Translations under genes and position numbers: made by a program
Shown here: piece after piece, positions 26,485-36,437 of the stretch
Layout: every line of letters begins with the position of its first letter
Numbering within the stretch: the first letter of the stretch is position 1
The notes under the pieces: generated by a model
Told to the model about the DNA's origin: nothing
The model's database searches: none
What the model saw: only the letters and a program-made list of their open reading frames with translations
Assembly: GCA_016280915.1 (NCBI GenBank)
Contig: JAEEHQ010000054.1
Location: forward strand, 1-64,000
DNA length: 64,000 bases
Direction of reading: 5' to 3'
Source: Bacteroidales bacterium
GTDB lineage: Bacteria; Bacteroidota; Bacteroidia; Bacteroidales; P3

Positions 26485-28209
26485 ATGACAGATAGTATTA
26501 AAACACTTAGAGACAGCGCGGCAATGCGTTGGATTGCGCTACTACTTTTGGCGTTGGCCATGTTTTGTTCATACATATTCATGGACATATTATCGCCCAT
26601 CAAAGACCTAATGATGTCTGAAAGGGGATGGGATTCTACAGCTTTTGGCACCATGCAGGGGTCGGAGGTTTTCCTGAATGTCTTTGTCTTCTTCCTGATT
26701 TTTGCCGGTATCATCCTAGATAAGATGGGTGTACGCTTCACCGCAGTACTTTCGGGTGCTGTGATGCTGGTGGGCGGTTTGATTAAGTATTATGCCGTAA
26801 GTGAAGGTTTCAAGGGTAGTGGCCTTGAGGTTTGGTTTACCAACCACCTGAACTATATCCCCCTGTTTGAGGAGATTGGTGTGGCACCGTTCTATCGTGG
26901 CATGCCTGCTTCGGCTAAGCTGGCCGCATGTGGCTTTATGATCTTTGGCTGTGGTTGCGAGATGGCCGGTATTACCGTCAGCCGCGGTATTGTGAAATGG
27001 TTCAAGGGTCGTGAGACGGCATTGGCCATGGGCTCTGAGATGGCTCTTGCCCGCTTGGGTGTTGCCACCTGCATGATTTTCTCGCCCTATTTTGCCAAGC
27101 TGGGCGGACACATCGATGTGAGCCGTTCTGTGGCTTTCGGTGTGGTGCTTCTCTGCATCGCTCTGATGATGTTCATCGTCTACTTCTTCATGGATAAGAA
27201 ACTCGACTCCCAGACAGGCGAGGCAGAAGAGAAGGACGATCCCTTTAAGATTAAGGATATCGGAAAGATTGTCTCCAGCCTTGGTTTCTGGCTGGTTGCA
27301 CTTCTTTGCGTGCTCTACTATAGTGCTATCTTCCCCTTCCAAAAGTATGCTGTGAATATGCTCCAGTGCAACCTCACCCTCAATGCTGCTGACCCCAACA
27401 CTTTCTGGGGTGGCGATTCGGTGACTATCGTGCAGTATGTCATCATGCTGGCTGTGGCAGCTTGTGCATTTGCCAGCAACTTCTCCAAGAAGAATGGCAT
27501 GAAGGTTGCCCTGATGACTATTGCTGTGCTGGCATTGGTGGTTTACTGCTACATGGGTTATATGCGCGGTACTGCTGAGACAATTTTTGCCGTCTTCCCG
27601 CTGCTGGCTGTGGCTATCACCCCCATTCTGGGCAATTATGTCGACCATAAGGGTAAGGCTGCTTCGATGCTGCTTATCGGTTCCATCCTGCTGGTGCTCT
27701 GCCACCTGACCTTTGCTTTTGTGTTGCCGCAGTTCAAGGGTTCTGCCGTTGGCGGTGTCATCGTGGCTTATGTCACCATTCTTGTGCTGGGTGCTTCCTT
27801 CTCGCTGGTGCCCGCAGCCCTTTGGCCTTCTGTGCCTAAGCTGGTGGACGAGAAAATCATCGGTTCGGCCTATGCGCTGATTTTCTGGATTCAGAATATC
27901 GGCCTCTGGCTCTTCCCGTTGCTGATTGGTAAGGTGCTTGATAATACCAATCCTGAGCTCGTGGCTCAGATTGCTGCCATTAAGGAGCAGACCCAGGCTG
28001 CTGTCGAGGCCGGTACTATGACCGCTGCCGAGGCTCAGCAGCAGGTGGCTGCCGTGAGTGAGCAGGTGGCTGTTTCTTACGACTACACTTGGCCCTTGGT
28101 GATGCTGGCTTGCCTTGGCGCTGCCGCACTCCTGATTGGTCTCTATCTGAAAGTGGTCGACCGCAAGAAACACCTCGGTCTTGAAGAGCCCAACATTAAA
28201 GAAGCTTAA
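26485..28209 (+). CDS. MFS transporter
   Basis: 574 aa, about 12 hydrophobic segments; MFS-like organisation. Confidence 0.8.
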   Translation: MTDSIKTLRDSAAMRWIALLLLALAMFCSYIFMDILSPIKDLMMSERGWDSTAFGTMQGSEVFLNVFVFFLIFAGIILDKMGVRFTAVLSGAVMLVGGLIKYYAVSEGFKGSGLEVWFTNHLNYIPLFEEIGVAPFYRGMPASAKLAACGFMIFGCGCEMAGITVSRGIVKWFKGRETALAMGSEMALARLGVATCMIFSPYFAKLGGHIDVSRSVAFGVVLLCIALMMFIVYFFMDKKLDSQTGEAEEKDDPFKIKDIGKIVSSLGFWLVALLCVLYYSAIFPFQKYAVNMLQCNLTLNAADPNTFWGGDSVTIVQYVIMLAVAACAFASNFSKKNGMKVALMTIAVLALVVYCYMGYMRGTAETIFAVFPLLAVAITPILGNYVDHKGKAASMLLIGSILLVLCHLTFAFVLPQFKGSAVGGVIVAYVTILVLGASFSLVPAALWPSVPKLVDEKIIGSAYALIFWIQNIGLWLFPLLIGKVLDNTNPELVAQIAAIKEQTQAAVEAGTMTAAEAQQQVAAVSEQVAVSYDYTWPLVMLACLGAAALLIGLYLKVVDRKKHLGLEEPNIKEA

Positions 28210-28223
28210 TCACAGATTCGCAT

Positions 28224-28257
28224 AAAACTCCCGCCAAGTAGACGGGAGTTTTTTTAT
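28224..28257 (+). terminator. Intrinsic terminator
   Basis: AAACTCCCGCCAAGTAGACGGGAGTTTTTTT. Confidence 0.9.
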
Positions 28258-28299
28258 TATGGCCATTTCTATTAGTTGATAGTTTGTAGTTTAGATTAG

Positions 28300-28977
28300 C
28301 TAAGGAATCTGTTCTATGTTCACCACGATGAGTTGGTTGCCATCTGCACGGAATTTGACTTCAAAGCCTGAGAATTGCATGCCATAGATTCTGTCGGGGT
28401 CATGTTGATATTGTGGCCGTGGGTCATGGGATAGGACGTCTATGAGGGGCTGGCGGAGTGGCTGGGGCATTTTTTTTATGAGGGCATTTTCACATGTGAC
28501 CTCCAGAAGTGTGTCGGCGGGACATGTGGCAAATCCACTACGTGCCTCAGCGTGGCTGTCGGTATAGGGAAGGTAGGGTTTAATGTCGTAGATGGGGGTT
28601 CCATCCATCAGGTCGGCACCAGTAATGTATAGCACAGGACCCAATTGTGGGTCATGCTCAATTCGGTCGAGTTTCACAGCAGAGAGTCCTAATGCGTTGG
28701 GACGGAAAGGGCTGCGCGTGGCAAAGACTCCCATGCGCTGGTTGCCTCCCAAACGGGGTGGACGCACGGTGGGTGACCAGTCGTCGCGTACTGCCTTGCT
28801 GAATTGCCATATCAGCCAGATGTAGTCAAAGCCTTCCAATCCTCGCACAGCTTCAGCCACTCGGTATTCGGGCTCAAAGACTATGCGCCCTGGCGTTTGC
28901 ACAATGCCAGCCTGTCGAGGCACTCCAAACTTGGTGGCGAAGCAGGTTTCGATGTGTGCAATGGTTTTGAGAAGCAT
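28300..28977 (-). CDS. trmO: tRNA (t6A37)-methyltransferase TrmO (TsaA/YaeB family)
   Basis: RPPRLGGNQRMGVFATRSPFRPNALGLSAVKL; DLMDGTPIYDIKPYLPYTD. Start at MLLKTIAHIE (ORF open to 29118). Confidence 0.92.
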   Translation of the reverse strand: MLLKTIAHIETCFATKFGVPRQAGIVQTPGRIVFEPEYRVAEAVRGLEGFDYIWLIWQFSKAVRDDWSPTVRPPRLGGNQRMGVFATRSPFRPNALGLSAVKLDRIEHDPQLGPVLYITGADLMDGTPIYDIKPYLPYTDSHAEARSGFATCPADTLLEVTCENALIKKMPQPLRQPLIDVLSHDPRPQYQHDPDRIYGMQFSGFEVKFRADGNQLIVVNIEQIP

Positions 28978-29003
28978 GATGGTATGGTGTGGTAAAAGGT
29001 GGC

Positions 29004-29660
29004 TTAGAATCTCAGATAGGGTGCCAGCCAGTAGGTTAGGCTTGCACTCAAAATGCCGAAACCGGCTCCGGCAATGACATCGGAGGCCCAATGTTTGTTG
29101 TTGTAAACACGCATGCATCCTACACCGGTGGCAACCACATAGCCCGCAATGGCTATTCCAGGATATTCGTCACCATATTCGCGACGAAGTAGTTCTGCGC
29201 CCATGAAGGCCGTGATGGTGTGCCCTGAAGGAAAGCTGGTGAAGACCCCTCCATAGGGGCGCTCTTCTCTAAGTGAGTATTTTAAGCCCAAGCTGAATGT
29301 GGTTGCTAAAAGGATGGAACCTCCTGTCAGGCATGCCAGGTCTCTCCAGTTGTGTTTGCTCTCTAAGCCACAGAGTTTCAAGATGGGAACGGTAACGATA
29401 GGAGCGTATTGGAAATAGTTGTCGATAGGAAACGGCTGGTGTCCGTCTTTTTGCGACCACTGTTGGATGGGTTTGTCTATCTTATTGAACAGATACTCCG
29501 ATCCTGCAATGAATGAGCCGGTGGTGATGAGGAATGCCGGTGCGATGGCGTGTTGGGCATGGAAAGTATGGTCGTAGCCACAGGAGAGGGAGTCGCTCCG
29601 CTGGGCGTGGCTGACTGTTGCGGTTGCTAATGCTATAAGAATAAGAATTATACGCTTCAT
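29004..29660 (-). CDS. PAP2 family phosphatase
   Basis: 218 aa; KYSLREERPYGG, FPSGHT, NNKHWASDVIAGAG. Confidence 0.93.
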   Translation of the reverse strand: MKRIILILIALATATVSHAQRSDSLSCGYDHTFHAQHAIAPAFLITTGSFIAGSEYLFNKIDKPIQQWSQKDGHQPFPIDNYFQYAPIVTVPILKLCGLESKHNWRDLACLTGGSILLATTFSLGLKYSLREERPYGGVFTSFPSGHTITAFMGAELLRREYGDEYPGIAIAGYVVATGVGCMRVYNNKHWASDVIAGAGFGILSASLTYWLAPYLRF

Positions 29661-29687
29661 ATTTTTTTCTATTTCGCTTCAGGTGGG

Positions 29688-30413
29688 TTATATCTTTAGC
29701 ACCCCTTGGTGGAGGTAGGGCACCAAGGGGCAAGTGTCTTGCTGAAAGGCAAAGGCGATGTCGCGGATGGCACCTTGGCCAAAACCTTGCAAACGTTTGA
29801 CATGGCTGGCGTGTTGCAGGCAGTATCCGTAAGGGTCGTTCTGGCAAAGCTGCCAGAGGCTGATGGCCATGTGCACGGAGTCGTGTGTGGAGCTATATAG
29901 TCCGCTCTCGATAAGTCTCTGACAGAGGGCTCCGGCAAAGAGCGTGTCCTCGATGCTGAAATCGTTCTTCCAGCCGCTGCAAAGTATGACTAAGTCTTGA
30001 GGCTCTTGCAAGAGTTTCTCTGTCAAGACGCTAATATTGGCGAAACAGCCAACCAAGGTACGCTCGGCATCGCTGCCTCGAAGGATGCACACGGTGCCGT
30101 TGGTGGTGCTGTAGGCCATACGGTGGCCGTGAAGATCCATGGCAAGGTATTCGGTTGGAGAGTTGCCGCATTCGGCTCCGTCTACTTTCTTGCCCCCCCG
30201 CTCGGCAGCACGCAGGTAACCTTGTTGGCGGTAGGGCTCTAACCCTTCCAAGGTGTCTAAAGGAACAATCTCTTCAATGCCGGCCTTGAAGGCTGCGCAG
30301 ATGGCTGTGGTGGCTCGCAGCACATCGACAGCCACCGTGGTGTGGTGCTGTTGAATGGTGCGCCATTCATATAGGGCAGGGGTGAGGGATAGTTCAATCC
30401 GTGAAACATTCAT
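29688..30413 (-). CDS. comB: 2-phosphosulfolactate phosphatase family protein
   Basis: VAVDVLRATTAICAAFKAGIEEIVPL; NSPTEYLAMDLHGHRMAYSTTNGT. Confidence 0.85.
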   Translation of the reverse strand: MNVSRIELSLTPALYEWRTIQQHHTTVAVDVLRATTAICAAFKAGIEEIVPLDTLEGLEPYRQQGYLRAAERGGKKVDGAECGNSPTEYLAMDLHGHRMAYSTTNGTVCILRGSDAERTLVGCFANISVLTEKLLQEPQDLVILCSGWKNDFSIEDTLFAGALCQRLIESGLYSSTHDSVHMAISLWQLCQNDPYGYCLQHASHVKRLQGFGQGAIRDIAFAFQQDTCPLVPYLHQGVLKI

Positions 30414-31209
30414 TGCCAAATGCGTCTTCGTTGTATTTTTCTCTTTCAATGCTCCCGTCGGTGTTCATGAGGAAGCTGTAGAAGTTGGGGTTGGCCGACG
30501 TGTATTGATCTTGTTTGAACATCCAGCGGCTGGCACTCGTGGGCATATTGCGCAGCGCAAAGTCGCTCATGCCTTGCAGCAGCAGGCAACGGTGTGCCAG
30601 GCGGGGCTTCATTTGGGTGGTCTTGATAAAGGCGAGGTCGGCGGCCAGTTCAATGGGGTCACCTTTGTCGTCGACAGGTTGCAGCTTGTCGCCACGCACC
30701 CATGTGTGCATGAGTTCTAAACCCGATTTGACGGAACGTAGTGTGAATTCGGCGAAAACAACCACTTCGTTCACCTCTGGCTCCATCCATTTGTGAATGG
30801 CCACCAACAGGATGGCGTCAACTCCATACTGGTTGTTGAGGTCGGTGATGTTGTCAAGCATCAGCTGGCGGTAGGTTTTGCCGTATTTCTCCAGAATGGT
30901 GTTGCCGGCCAGTGGGGGAATGGCATAATAGCCTTGGCTCACCAGCGGCTCTACGCAGCTCTGTTGCAGGAAAGTGGCTGCCATGTCCAGTTCTTCGTTG
31001 AGCACACGGTCTTGGGTGCTCTTTTCTTGCAGACGTTTGGTGTTGTCCTGAGTAGGAACAATCAGTATGGTGAAAGGCTGCTCTTTATAGAGTTCTTCGT
31101 AGGTGGTCACTTTCTTTTCGCTCTTGCATGAGATTATCAGCAGGAGGGCAAGAAAGATGAGGGGTATCGATGTGTGTTTCATGGTGCGTAGTTGTGGGTA
31201 TACTTTCAT
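30394..31209 (-). CDS. DUF799 (GNA1162-like) lipoprotein
   Basis: TILIVPTQDNTKRLQ...GYYAIPPLAGNTILEKYG...VDAILLVAIHKW; lipobox IISCKSE. Confidence 0.82.
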   Translation of the reverse strand: MKVYPQLRTMKHTSIPLIFLALLLIISCKSEKKVTTYEELYKEQPFTILIVPTQDNTKRLQEKSTQDRVLNEELDMAATFLQQSCVEPLVSQGYYAIPPLAGNTILEKYGKTYRQLMLDNITDLNNQYGVDAILLVAIHKWMEPEVNEVVVFAEFTLRSVKSGLELMHTWVRGDKLQPVDDKGDPIELAADLAFIKTTQMKPRLAHRCLLLQGMSDFALRNMPTSASRWMFKQDQYTSANPNFYSFLMNTDGSIEREKYNEDAFGNECFTD

Positions 31210-31221
31210 TGTGTGAACAGG

Positions 31222-32217
31222 TTATTCGTCTTCCTCTTCTGAGTCTTCTACTTTGGTGTTCTGTTCGTTCTGTTTCTGAGCTTTTTTTGCGGCTTTCTCA
31301 GCTTCTCGTTTTGCGGCTTTCTCGGCTTTTTCGGCCTCTTTTTGAGCTTTTTCCTCAGCTTTCTTGGCTTCGGCGGCAGCCTTTTCGGCTGCTTTCTGCG
31401 CCGCTATCTCGGCTTCTTTGGCTTCTTGTTTGGCTTTCTTTTCGGCCTTGCGGGCTTCTTCTTTGGCCTTTTGCTCGGCTTTCTTGGCTTCTTCTTTGGC
31501 CTTCAGCTCAGCTTTCTTTGCCTCATCTCTGGCTTTTTGCTCTTCTTTCTTGGCCTTGGCACGTTCTTTCTCGGCGGCCTTCTTGGCCTGCTCCTTTTCG
31601 CGTTTTTCCTTCTCCTTGGCCTTGGTTTGGGCTTTACGCTCGGCCTCCTTGGCTTTGGCACGTTCCTGACGGGCTTGCTTTACAGCCTTGGCCTTTGCCT
31701 CCTTCTCTTCCAGTTGTTGTTGTTTCAACATCTTTTGGTATTCGGGGTCGGCCTCCAACTCCTGTTGTGCGGCCAACTCTTCGGGGGTGAATTCCACCTT
31801 GATGGTATCGAGTGTTTTGAGGTCTATCTTTGAGGTGTCGAAATGGCTGTCGGCAAAGAAGTTGGGTGTATAGGTACGTTTGAGAAAGTCGACATACTTT
31901 GAACTGTTGGGAAAGAGTGTCTTCTCGTTGTTGAACATTTGATTGGCTTGTTCCAGAAGGCCTAACTTTGCCAGAGCCACTCCGTAGTCGGCATATTGGC
32001 CAGGGTGGACCACCTTGTCCTCAAGGTTGCGGTTGATGGCTTCGGCGTAACTCTTGGCCAGGGCAAGCAGTCGCACCTCGGTAGGCTTGTGCTGATACAG
32101 CATCAGAGGCGAGGGATTGTTCACCAGCGTGCCCTCATTGTAACATGCCGTGGTCAGTAGAGCTGCGGCCAGGAACCAAAATATGTTTTTCTTCATATCT
32201 TTCACTTTGTTGTTCAT
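31222..32217 (-). CDS. DUF4810-type lipoprotein with long K/A/E-rich helical C-terminus
   Basis: Lipobox LTTACYNEG; DYGVALAKLGLLEQANQMFNNEKTLFPNSSKYVDFLKR; about 170-residue KAKEEAKKAE-type tail. Confidence 0.8.
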   Translation of the reverse strand: MNNKVKDMKKNIFWFLAAALLTTACYNEGTLVNNPSPLMLYQHKPTEVRLLALAKSYAEAINRNLEDKVVHPGQYADYGVALAKLGLLEQANQMFNNEKTLFPNSSKYVDFLKRTYTPNFFADSHFDTSKIDLKTLDTIKVEFTPEELAAQQELEADPEYQKMLKQQQLEEKEAKAKAVKQARQERAKAKEAERKAQTKAKEKEKREKEQAKKAAEKERAKAKKEEQKARDEAKKAELKAKEEAKKAEQKAKEEARKAEKKAKQEAKEAEIAAQKAAEKAAAEAKKAEEKAQKEAEKAEKAAKREAEKAAKKAQKQNEQNTKVEDSEEEDE

Positions 32218-32227
32218 AATAAATAAA

Positions 32228-32598
32228 CGGCAGCCTCATAAGCCGGGTTCTGTCCTGTCGCAGACGACAGTCTCTATCATCAATCTACTGCCGACGTCGC
32301 CGCCGGCCTCTATCAACCTACCCCCCGACAACGGGCGAGCCAGCCCTTAAATGTCGGTATATTTGGTCTTTCAACCCATAAGGTTTGCCATCGGGCGGCA
32401 TCACTGCCGCCTGTCGTGGGCTCTTACTCCGCGCTTGCACCCTTACCCGAAGGCGGTTTTTCTTTCTGTGGCACTTGCTGTCAGCAGGGCCCTTTGCTCC
32501 CAGCTGCCTTCCCGTTAGGAAGTATGGTGGCTCGCGTTGCCCGGACTTTCCTCCCGCAGGGCCCCTGAGGGTCCTGCCGGCGATAGAGTCAGCTGCCG
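32228..32598 (-). ncRNA. rnpB: RNase P RNA (bacterial type A)
   Basis: Minus strand begins CGGCAGCTGACTCTATCGCCGGCAGG...GAGGAAAGTCCGGGC and ends ACAGAACCCGGCTTATGAGGCTGCCG; upstream TATTTTTG promoter box. Confidence 0.96.
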
Positions 32599-33169
32599 TT
32601 ATTTCAATCTGCAAAAATACAAAAAAAATCACATATGGCAATATTATTTTTTTACGCACAAGACAGATGTTCCTCCATCTGGGTTTAAATGATTGACTCA
32701 TAACAAGCGGAATCCACCACCTCTCAGGTAATTGTCATACCCGTTGCAGTTCCTTATAGTACCTTGCGACAAAAGCACAGAATGCTTATTGCGTATATGC
32801 TAAGGCTTTGATAAACAGTAGAGGAAGCACTATTTAGATTATGCTTAGATTCTATTTTGTTTATGTTTTAATTATTCTTAGACTAGTTTTAATAGTCAAA
32901 ATATAATTAAATACTAATATAAATCTAATCTAAATGGAGGACTTAGGGAGGAGTTACATACAACTTACTGCGTAGTAAGCACCACTCTTTTTATTCGCAG
33001 CAGTCAAAACAGCGATGCAAGCATTTGGAGTGGATTTGGGCGGACGATTTGCCTCCATTTTAGGCACTCCGCAATTAGGCTATGTCGCAGAAAACATGAG
33101 AATTTTTATTTATTGATTTTTTTTTCGTTTTTTTGCAACAAAAATGATATTGGTGTGTCTATAGAGGGA

Positions 33170-33724
33170 ATGAAAACCGAAATGGAAATAATAGTGACTG
33201 GTTGCCAAAGGGGGTTGTCGACAGCGCAAAAGATGCTGTATGACCGCTTTGCTCCCATGATGCTGGGTGTTTGCATGCGCTACACCCATTCGCGTGACGA
33301 GGCCCAGGACTTGTTGCATGACGGTTTCATTAAGGCCTTTGAAAGTATCGGCAGGCTGCAGAATGCCAATTCTGTGGAGTCCTGGCTCTATAAGATCATG
33401 GTGAACGTTTCAATCAACTATGTCACCCGCAACCGACAGATACAGTATACGGACATGGCTACTCTTGAGAATCAGGAGGATTTGGTGGCTAGCATGGATG
33501 AAACACCTATTGAGAATGATCACTATACGATGGATCAAATCGTCCGTGCCATTCAGGAATTGCCTGAGCAGTTCAGGGTGGTATTCAACATGCATGAGGT
33601 TGAGGAAATGGAGTACAGTGAGATTGCTGAGCAATTGGGAATTCAGGAGTCGACTGTCCGCAGTCATTTTTCCAGAGCCCGCCGGATGTTAAGAGAAAAA
33701 TTGTCGAATTTAAAGTCAGCATAA
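33170..33724 (+). CDS. ECF-type RNA polymerase sigma factor
   Basis: MYTHSRDEAQDLLHDGFIKAF region 2; ELPEQFRVVFNMHEVEEMEYSEIAEQLGIQESTVRSHFSRARRMLRE region 4. Start at MKTEMEI (ORF open to 33113). Confidence 0.93.
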   Translation: MKTEMEIIVTGCQRGLSTAQKMLYDRFAPMMLGVCMRYTHSRDEAQDLLHDGFIKAFESIGRLQNANSVESWLYKIMVNVSINYVTRNRQIQYTDMATLENQEDLVASMDETPIENDHYTMDQIVRAIQELPEQFRVVFNMHEVEEMEYSEIAEQLGIQESTVRSHFSRARRMLREKLSNLKSA

Positions 33725-33727
33725 GAT

Positions 33728-34612
33728 ATGGACAACAAGTTAAGGAATTATAGCTCACAACCAGACCCCGAGGTGTGGAATAAGATTAGGAAGACGCTCC
33801 GTCGTCAGGAACTCCGCCGTCAAATGGTAGGTGGTTCGATTGGCGCGGTGATTGCCGTGGCCGCCATTGTTGCAGTCTCCCTCTGGCCCTACAATACTCC
33901 CTCTGCCAGCAATGAGACTGTTGTGCCCACTGTGGCGCAGGTGACAAAGGCTCCCGCACAGGCTACTCCCGCAATGGAGCAGGAGGTAGAGGCTGCCAAG
34001 ATGCAGGTCCAGCAACCTTTCCAGGCCCCATCCTCGCATAAATCGAAGAATAATGAAACAGCCGTGCAGCAAGCCTCGCTTCCCTCGTTGTCAGTTCCCG
34101 TTGTGTCCAACAATGCCAATGGGCAGGTGTTAGTTGTCAAGCCTGAGAGTTACTCAGCTGAGGAAAATGTACCCGCTGTGGTGGCGCAACCCATTGCATT
34201 TACAGAACCTACCCCTGCGAAAGTGGAGACACCGGCTCCCGCACAAGTGGAGACTAACATAGTAGAGAACAAACCCATCAAGCAGGTGGAGAAGAACACT
34301 ATCAACAATGGGGTGATAGAAGATACCATTCTGTGGGTGCCTAATGCTTTTGCTCCCAGTTCAGACAATCCCGACATCACTACTTTCCGTGCCCGTCTCA
34401 ACAAGGCCGATGCCAGCGTGAGCAACTACCGCATCACCATCTTCAACCGCCAAGGCCATCAGGTGTTCCATAGCATCGATATCAACCAGTCGTGGGATGG
34501 CACTTACAAGGGTCGTGCTTTGCCTCAGGGTGGATATGTCTATGTGATTTATTATGTCGACAAGGACGGGCTCACTCACCAGCGCAGAGGCACCGTGGCG
34601 CTGATTAGATAA
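33728..34612 (+). CDS. TM protein with anti-sigma-like N-terminus and CHU_C/gliding-motility-type C-terminal domain
   Basis: DPEVWNKIRKTLRRQELRRQ + single TM; C-terminal VPNAFAPSSDNPDI...YRITIFNRQGHQVFHS...WDGTYKGRALPQGGYVYVIYYVDKDG. Confidence 0.8.
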   Translation: MDNKLRNYSSQPDPEVWNKIRKTLRRQELRRQMVGGSIGAVIAVAAIVAVSLWPYNTPSASNETVVPTVAQVTKAPAQATPAMEQEVEAAKMQVQQPFQAPSSHKSKNNETAVQQASLPSLSVPVVSNNANGQVLVVKPESYSAEENVPAVVAQPIAFTEPTPAKVETPAPAQVETNIVENKPIKQVEKNTINNGVIEDTILWVPNAFAPSSDNPDITTFRARLNKADASVSNYRITIFNRQGHQVFHSIDINQSWDGTYKGRALPQGGYVYVIYYVDKDGLTHQRRGTVALIR

Positions 34613-34699
34613 AGTGTGATGAAAAGATTATGTACCGAAAGCGGTCATAATCGTATGAACTGCAAAGATTTTTGTTATCTTTGATGGCTATTATAAATT

Positions 34700-34738
34700 A
34701 AAGCCTCTCCTAAGATGGGGAGGCTTAGCTTTTTTTTA
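34700..34738 (+). terminator. Intrinsic terminator
   Basis: AAGCCTCTCCTAAGATGGGGAGGCTTAGCTTTTTTT. Confidence 0.75.
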
Positions 34739-34768
34739 TTCTTTAGTGCAATGATAAGAAAGGTGTCG

Positions 34769-35608
34769 TTAGAGGCTGCGGAGCCAAGCGATTTCTTGTG
34801 ACCACAAGGACGGGTCGGGTGTCTCCAGGATGATGGGGATGTTGTCGAAGCGGGGGTCGTGCATAAATCGTTTGAAGAACTCCTTGCCAATGAAGCCGTT
34901 GCCGAGGGTTTCGTGGCGGTCGACACGGCTGCCGCATCCTTTCTTTGTGTCGTTGAGGTGGATGGCTCGCAGATATTTGAATCCAACCTCCTGTTCGAAC
35001 TCGTCGAAACTGAACTGATAACCCATCTCGGTGCTGAGGTCATAACCTGCCGCGAAGGCGTGACAGGTGTCGATGCAGACACCCACACGACTCTTGTCGT
35101 CTACTCCGCTAATGATGCGTGCAATCTGGCTGAATTTGAAACCAAGGTTGCTGCCCTGACCTGCCGTGTTCTCAATGACAGCTGTCACCCCTTCTGTTTG
35201 GTTGAGGGCGCGGTTAATTTCCTGTGCTATCTGGTCGAGGCATTGCTCCTCGCTGATTTTGTTGAGGTGGGCACCAGGGTGAAAATTGAGCAAAGAGAGA
35301 CCCAACTGTTGGCAGCGTGTCATCTCGTCGAGAAAAGCATTGCGCGACTTAAGAAGGTTTTCCTCCTCGGGGTTGCCGAGATTGATGAGGTAACTATCGT
35401 GAGGAAGAACATGCTGGGGCTGAAAGCCTCGTTCAATAAGGAGTTGTTGAAAAGTGTGGATTTCGTCGGTGGTGAGGGGTTTGCTTGTCCAGGAACGCTG
35501 GTTGCGGGTGAAGAGTGCAAAAGCGTTGGCACCGATGGCTTCGGCATTGAGGATGGCATTGCCCAAACCGCCGCTGGCACTAACATGTGCTCCAATATAT
35601 TTAGTCAT
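34769..35608 (-). CDS. nfo: Deoxyribonuclease IV (endonuclease IV)
   Basis: [66 protein letters not shown]. Start chosen over upstream ORF start 35671. Confidence 0.96.
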   Translation of the reverse strand: MTKYIGAHVSASGGLGNAILNAEAIGANAFALFTRNQRSWTSKPLTTDEIHTFQQLLIERGFQPQHVLPHDSYLINLGNPEEENLLKSRNAFLDEMTRCQQLGLSLLNFHPGAHLNKISEEQCLDQIAQEINRALNQTEGVTAVIENTAGQGSNLGFKFSQIARIISGVDDKSRVGVCIDTCHAFAAGYDLSTEMGYQFSFDEFEQEVGFKYLRAIHLNDTKKGCGSRVDRHETLGNGFIGKEFFKRFMHDPRFDNIPIILETPDPSLWSQEIAWLRSL

Positions 35609-35762
35609 AAGTGGATTGTCTATTGTTTCAAAAATAAATACAACGATAGTTTTCGAGGCGACAGGACTCACTTTTGGCGTTGATACCGCTGTATGAAAAA
35701 CTGACTGGTGGGTTGCACGCAGTCAGATGTAGGTAGTTTAGGATTACGCAGGTTGGGTGGAC

Positions 35763-36350
35763 CTATTGTTCATTCGTTTGGAAAGTGGTTGAAACGTCCT
35801 CTTGGAGAGTAGTCGAAACGTCCTCTTGGGGATTGCCTTCACCTTTGGGGTTGGGGCCGTACTGGTTGGGACCATACTGAGAGTTGGTGAAAAGCCAAAC
35901 GAGGAAGAAGATAGAGATGAACAGAATAACCATGGAGGTGATGACTGTAATTCCTTTGGCTCCATCACTCTGAATTGAGAAATTGACTACTTGTCCGATG
36001 AGGGATAATCCAAAATAAAGGAATGCCCAATAGCCCGAACGTCCGATGTCATGCATGCGGCGGACGAAGACGGAAATGGTGGGGACCAGTATGGTAAGGT
36101 AGTAAACCAAGTAGAGATAAAGGCAAGGATTCTTAAATATGCTCATGGCAATCTCCATAGGGTCTACATCATTCATAGAGCCCCCGGACATGGCTGAGGA
36201 ATAGCCCAGCTTGATTACGGGTACAAGCATGCCAATTATCAGAATTGCCATGATGATGAAGTTGATGAGGGTGAACCACCAATACTCTTTACGGCGTGCG
36301 CGACCACTAAAGTCGGCATATTGCTTAAAGCATTTGAAAAACCATTTCAT
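35763..36350 (-). CDS. DUF805 family membrane protein
   Basis: 195 aa; YADFSGRARRKEYWWFTLIN...RRMHDIGRSGYWAFLYF. Confidence 0.92.
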   Translation of the reverse strand: MKWFFKCFKQYADFSGRARRKEYWWFTLINFIIMAILIIGMLVPVIKLGYSSAMSGGSMNDVDPMEIAMSIFKNPCLYLYLVYYLTILVPTISVFVRRMHDIGRSGYWAFLYFGLSLIGQVVNFSIQSDGAKGITVITSMVILFISIFFLVWLFTNSQYGPNQYGPNPKGEGNPQEDVSTTLQEDVSTTFQTNEQ

Positions 36351-36437
36351 TGTAACAAAGTGTTTTAACGGGTTGATAGATGTGTGTTATGAACAAAGGT
36401 GGGTCATGAATTGACCCACCTTATTTTTTTGTCAAGC

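Noticed and set aside
26716-28173. 485-aa minus-strand ORF
   Set aside because: Antisense to the MFS transporter; low-complexity His/Gln-rich composition.
31342-31833. 163-aa plus-strand ORF rich in F/L/G
   Set aside because: Antisense of the K/A/E-rich tail of the DUF4810 gene.
32940-33065. Small hairpins (CTTACTGCGTAGTAAG; GGAGTG...CACTCC) upstream of the sigma factor
   Set aside because: Short stems with no second copy in the window or signature to support a function.
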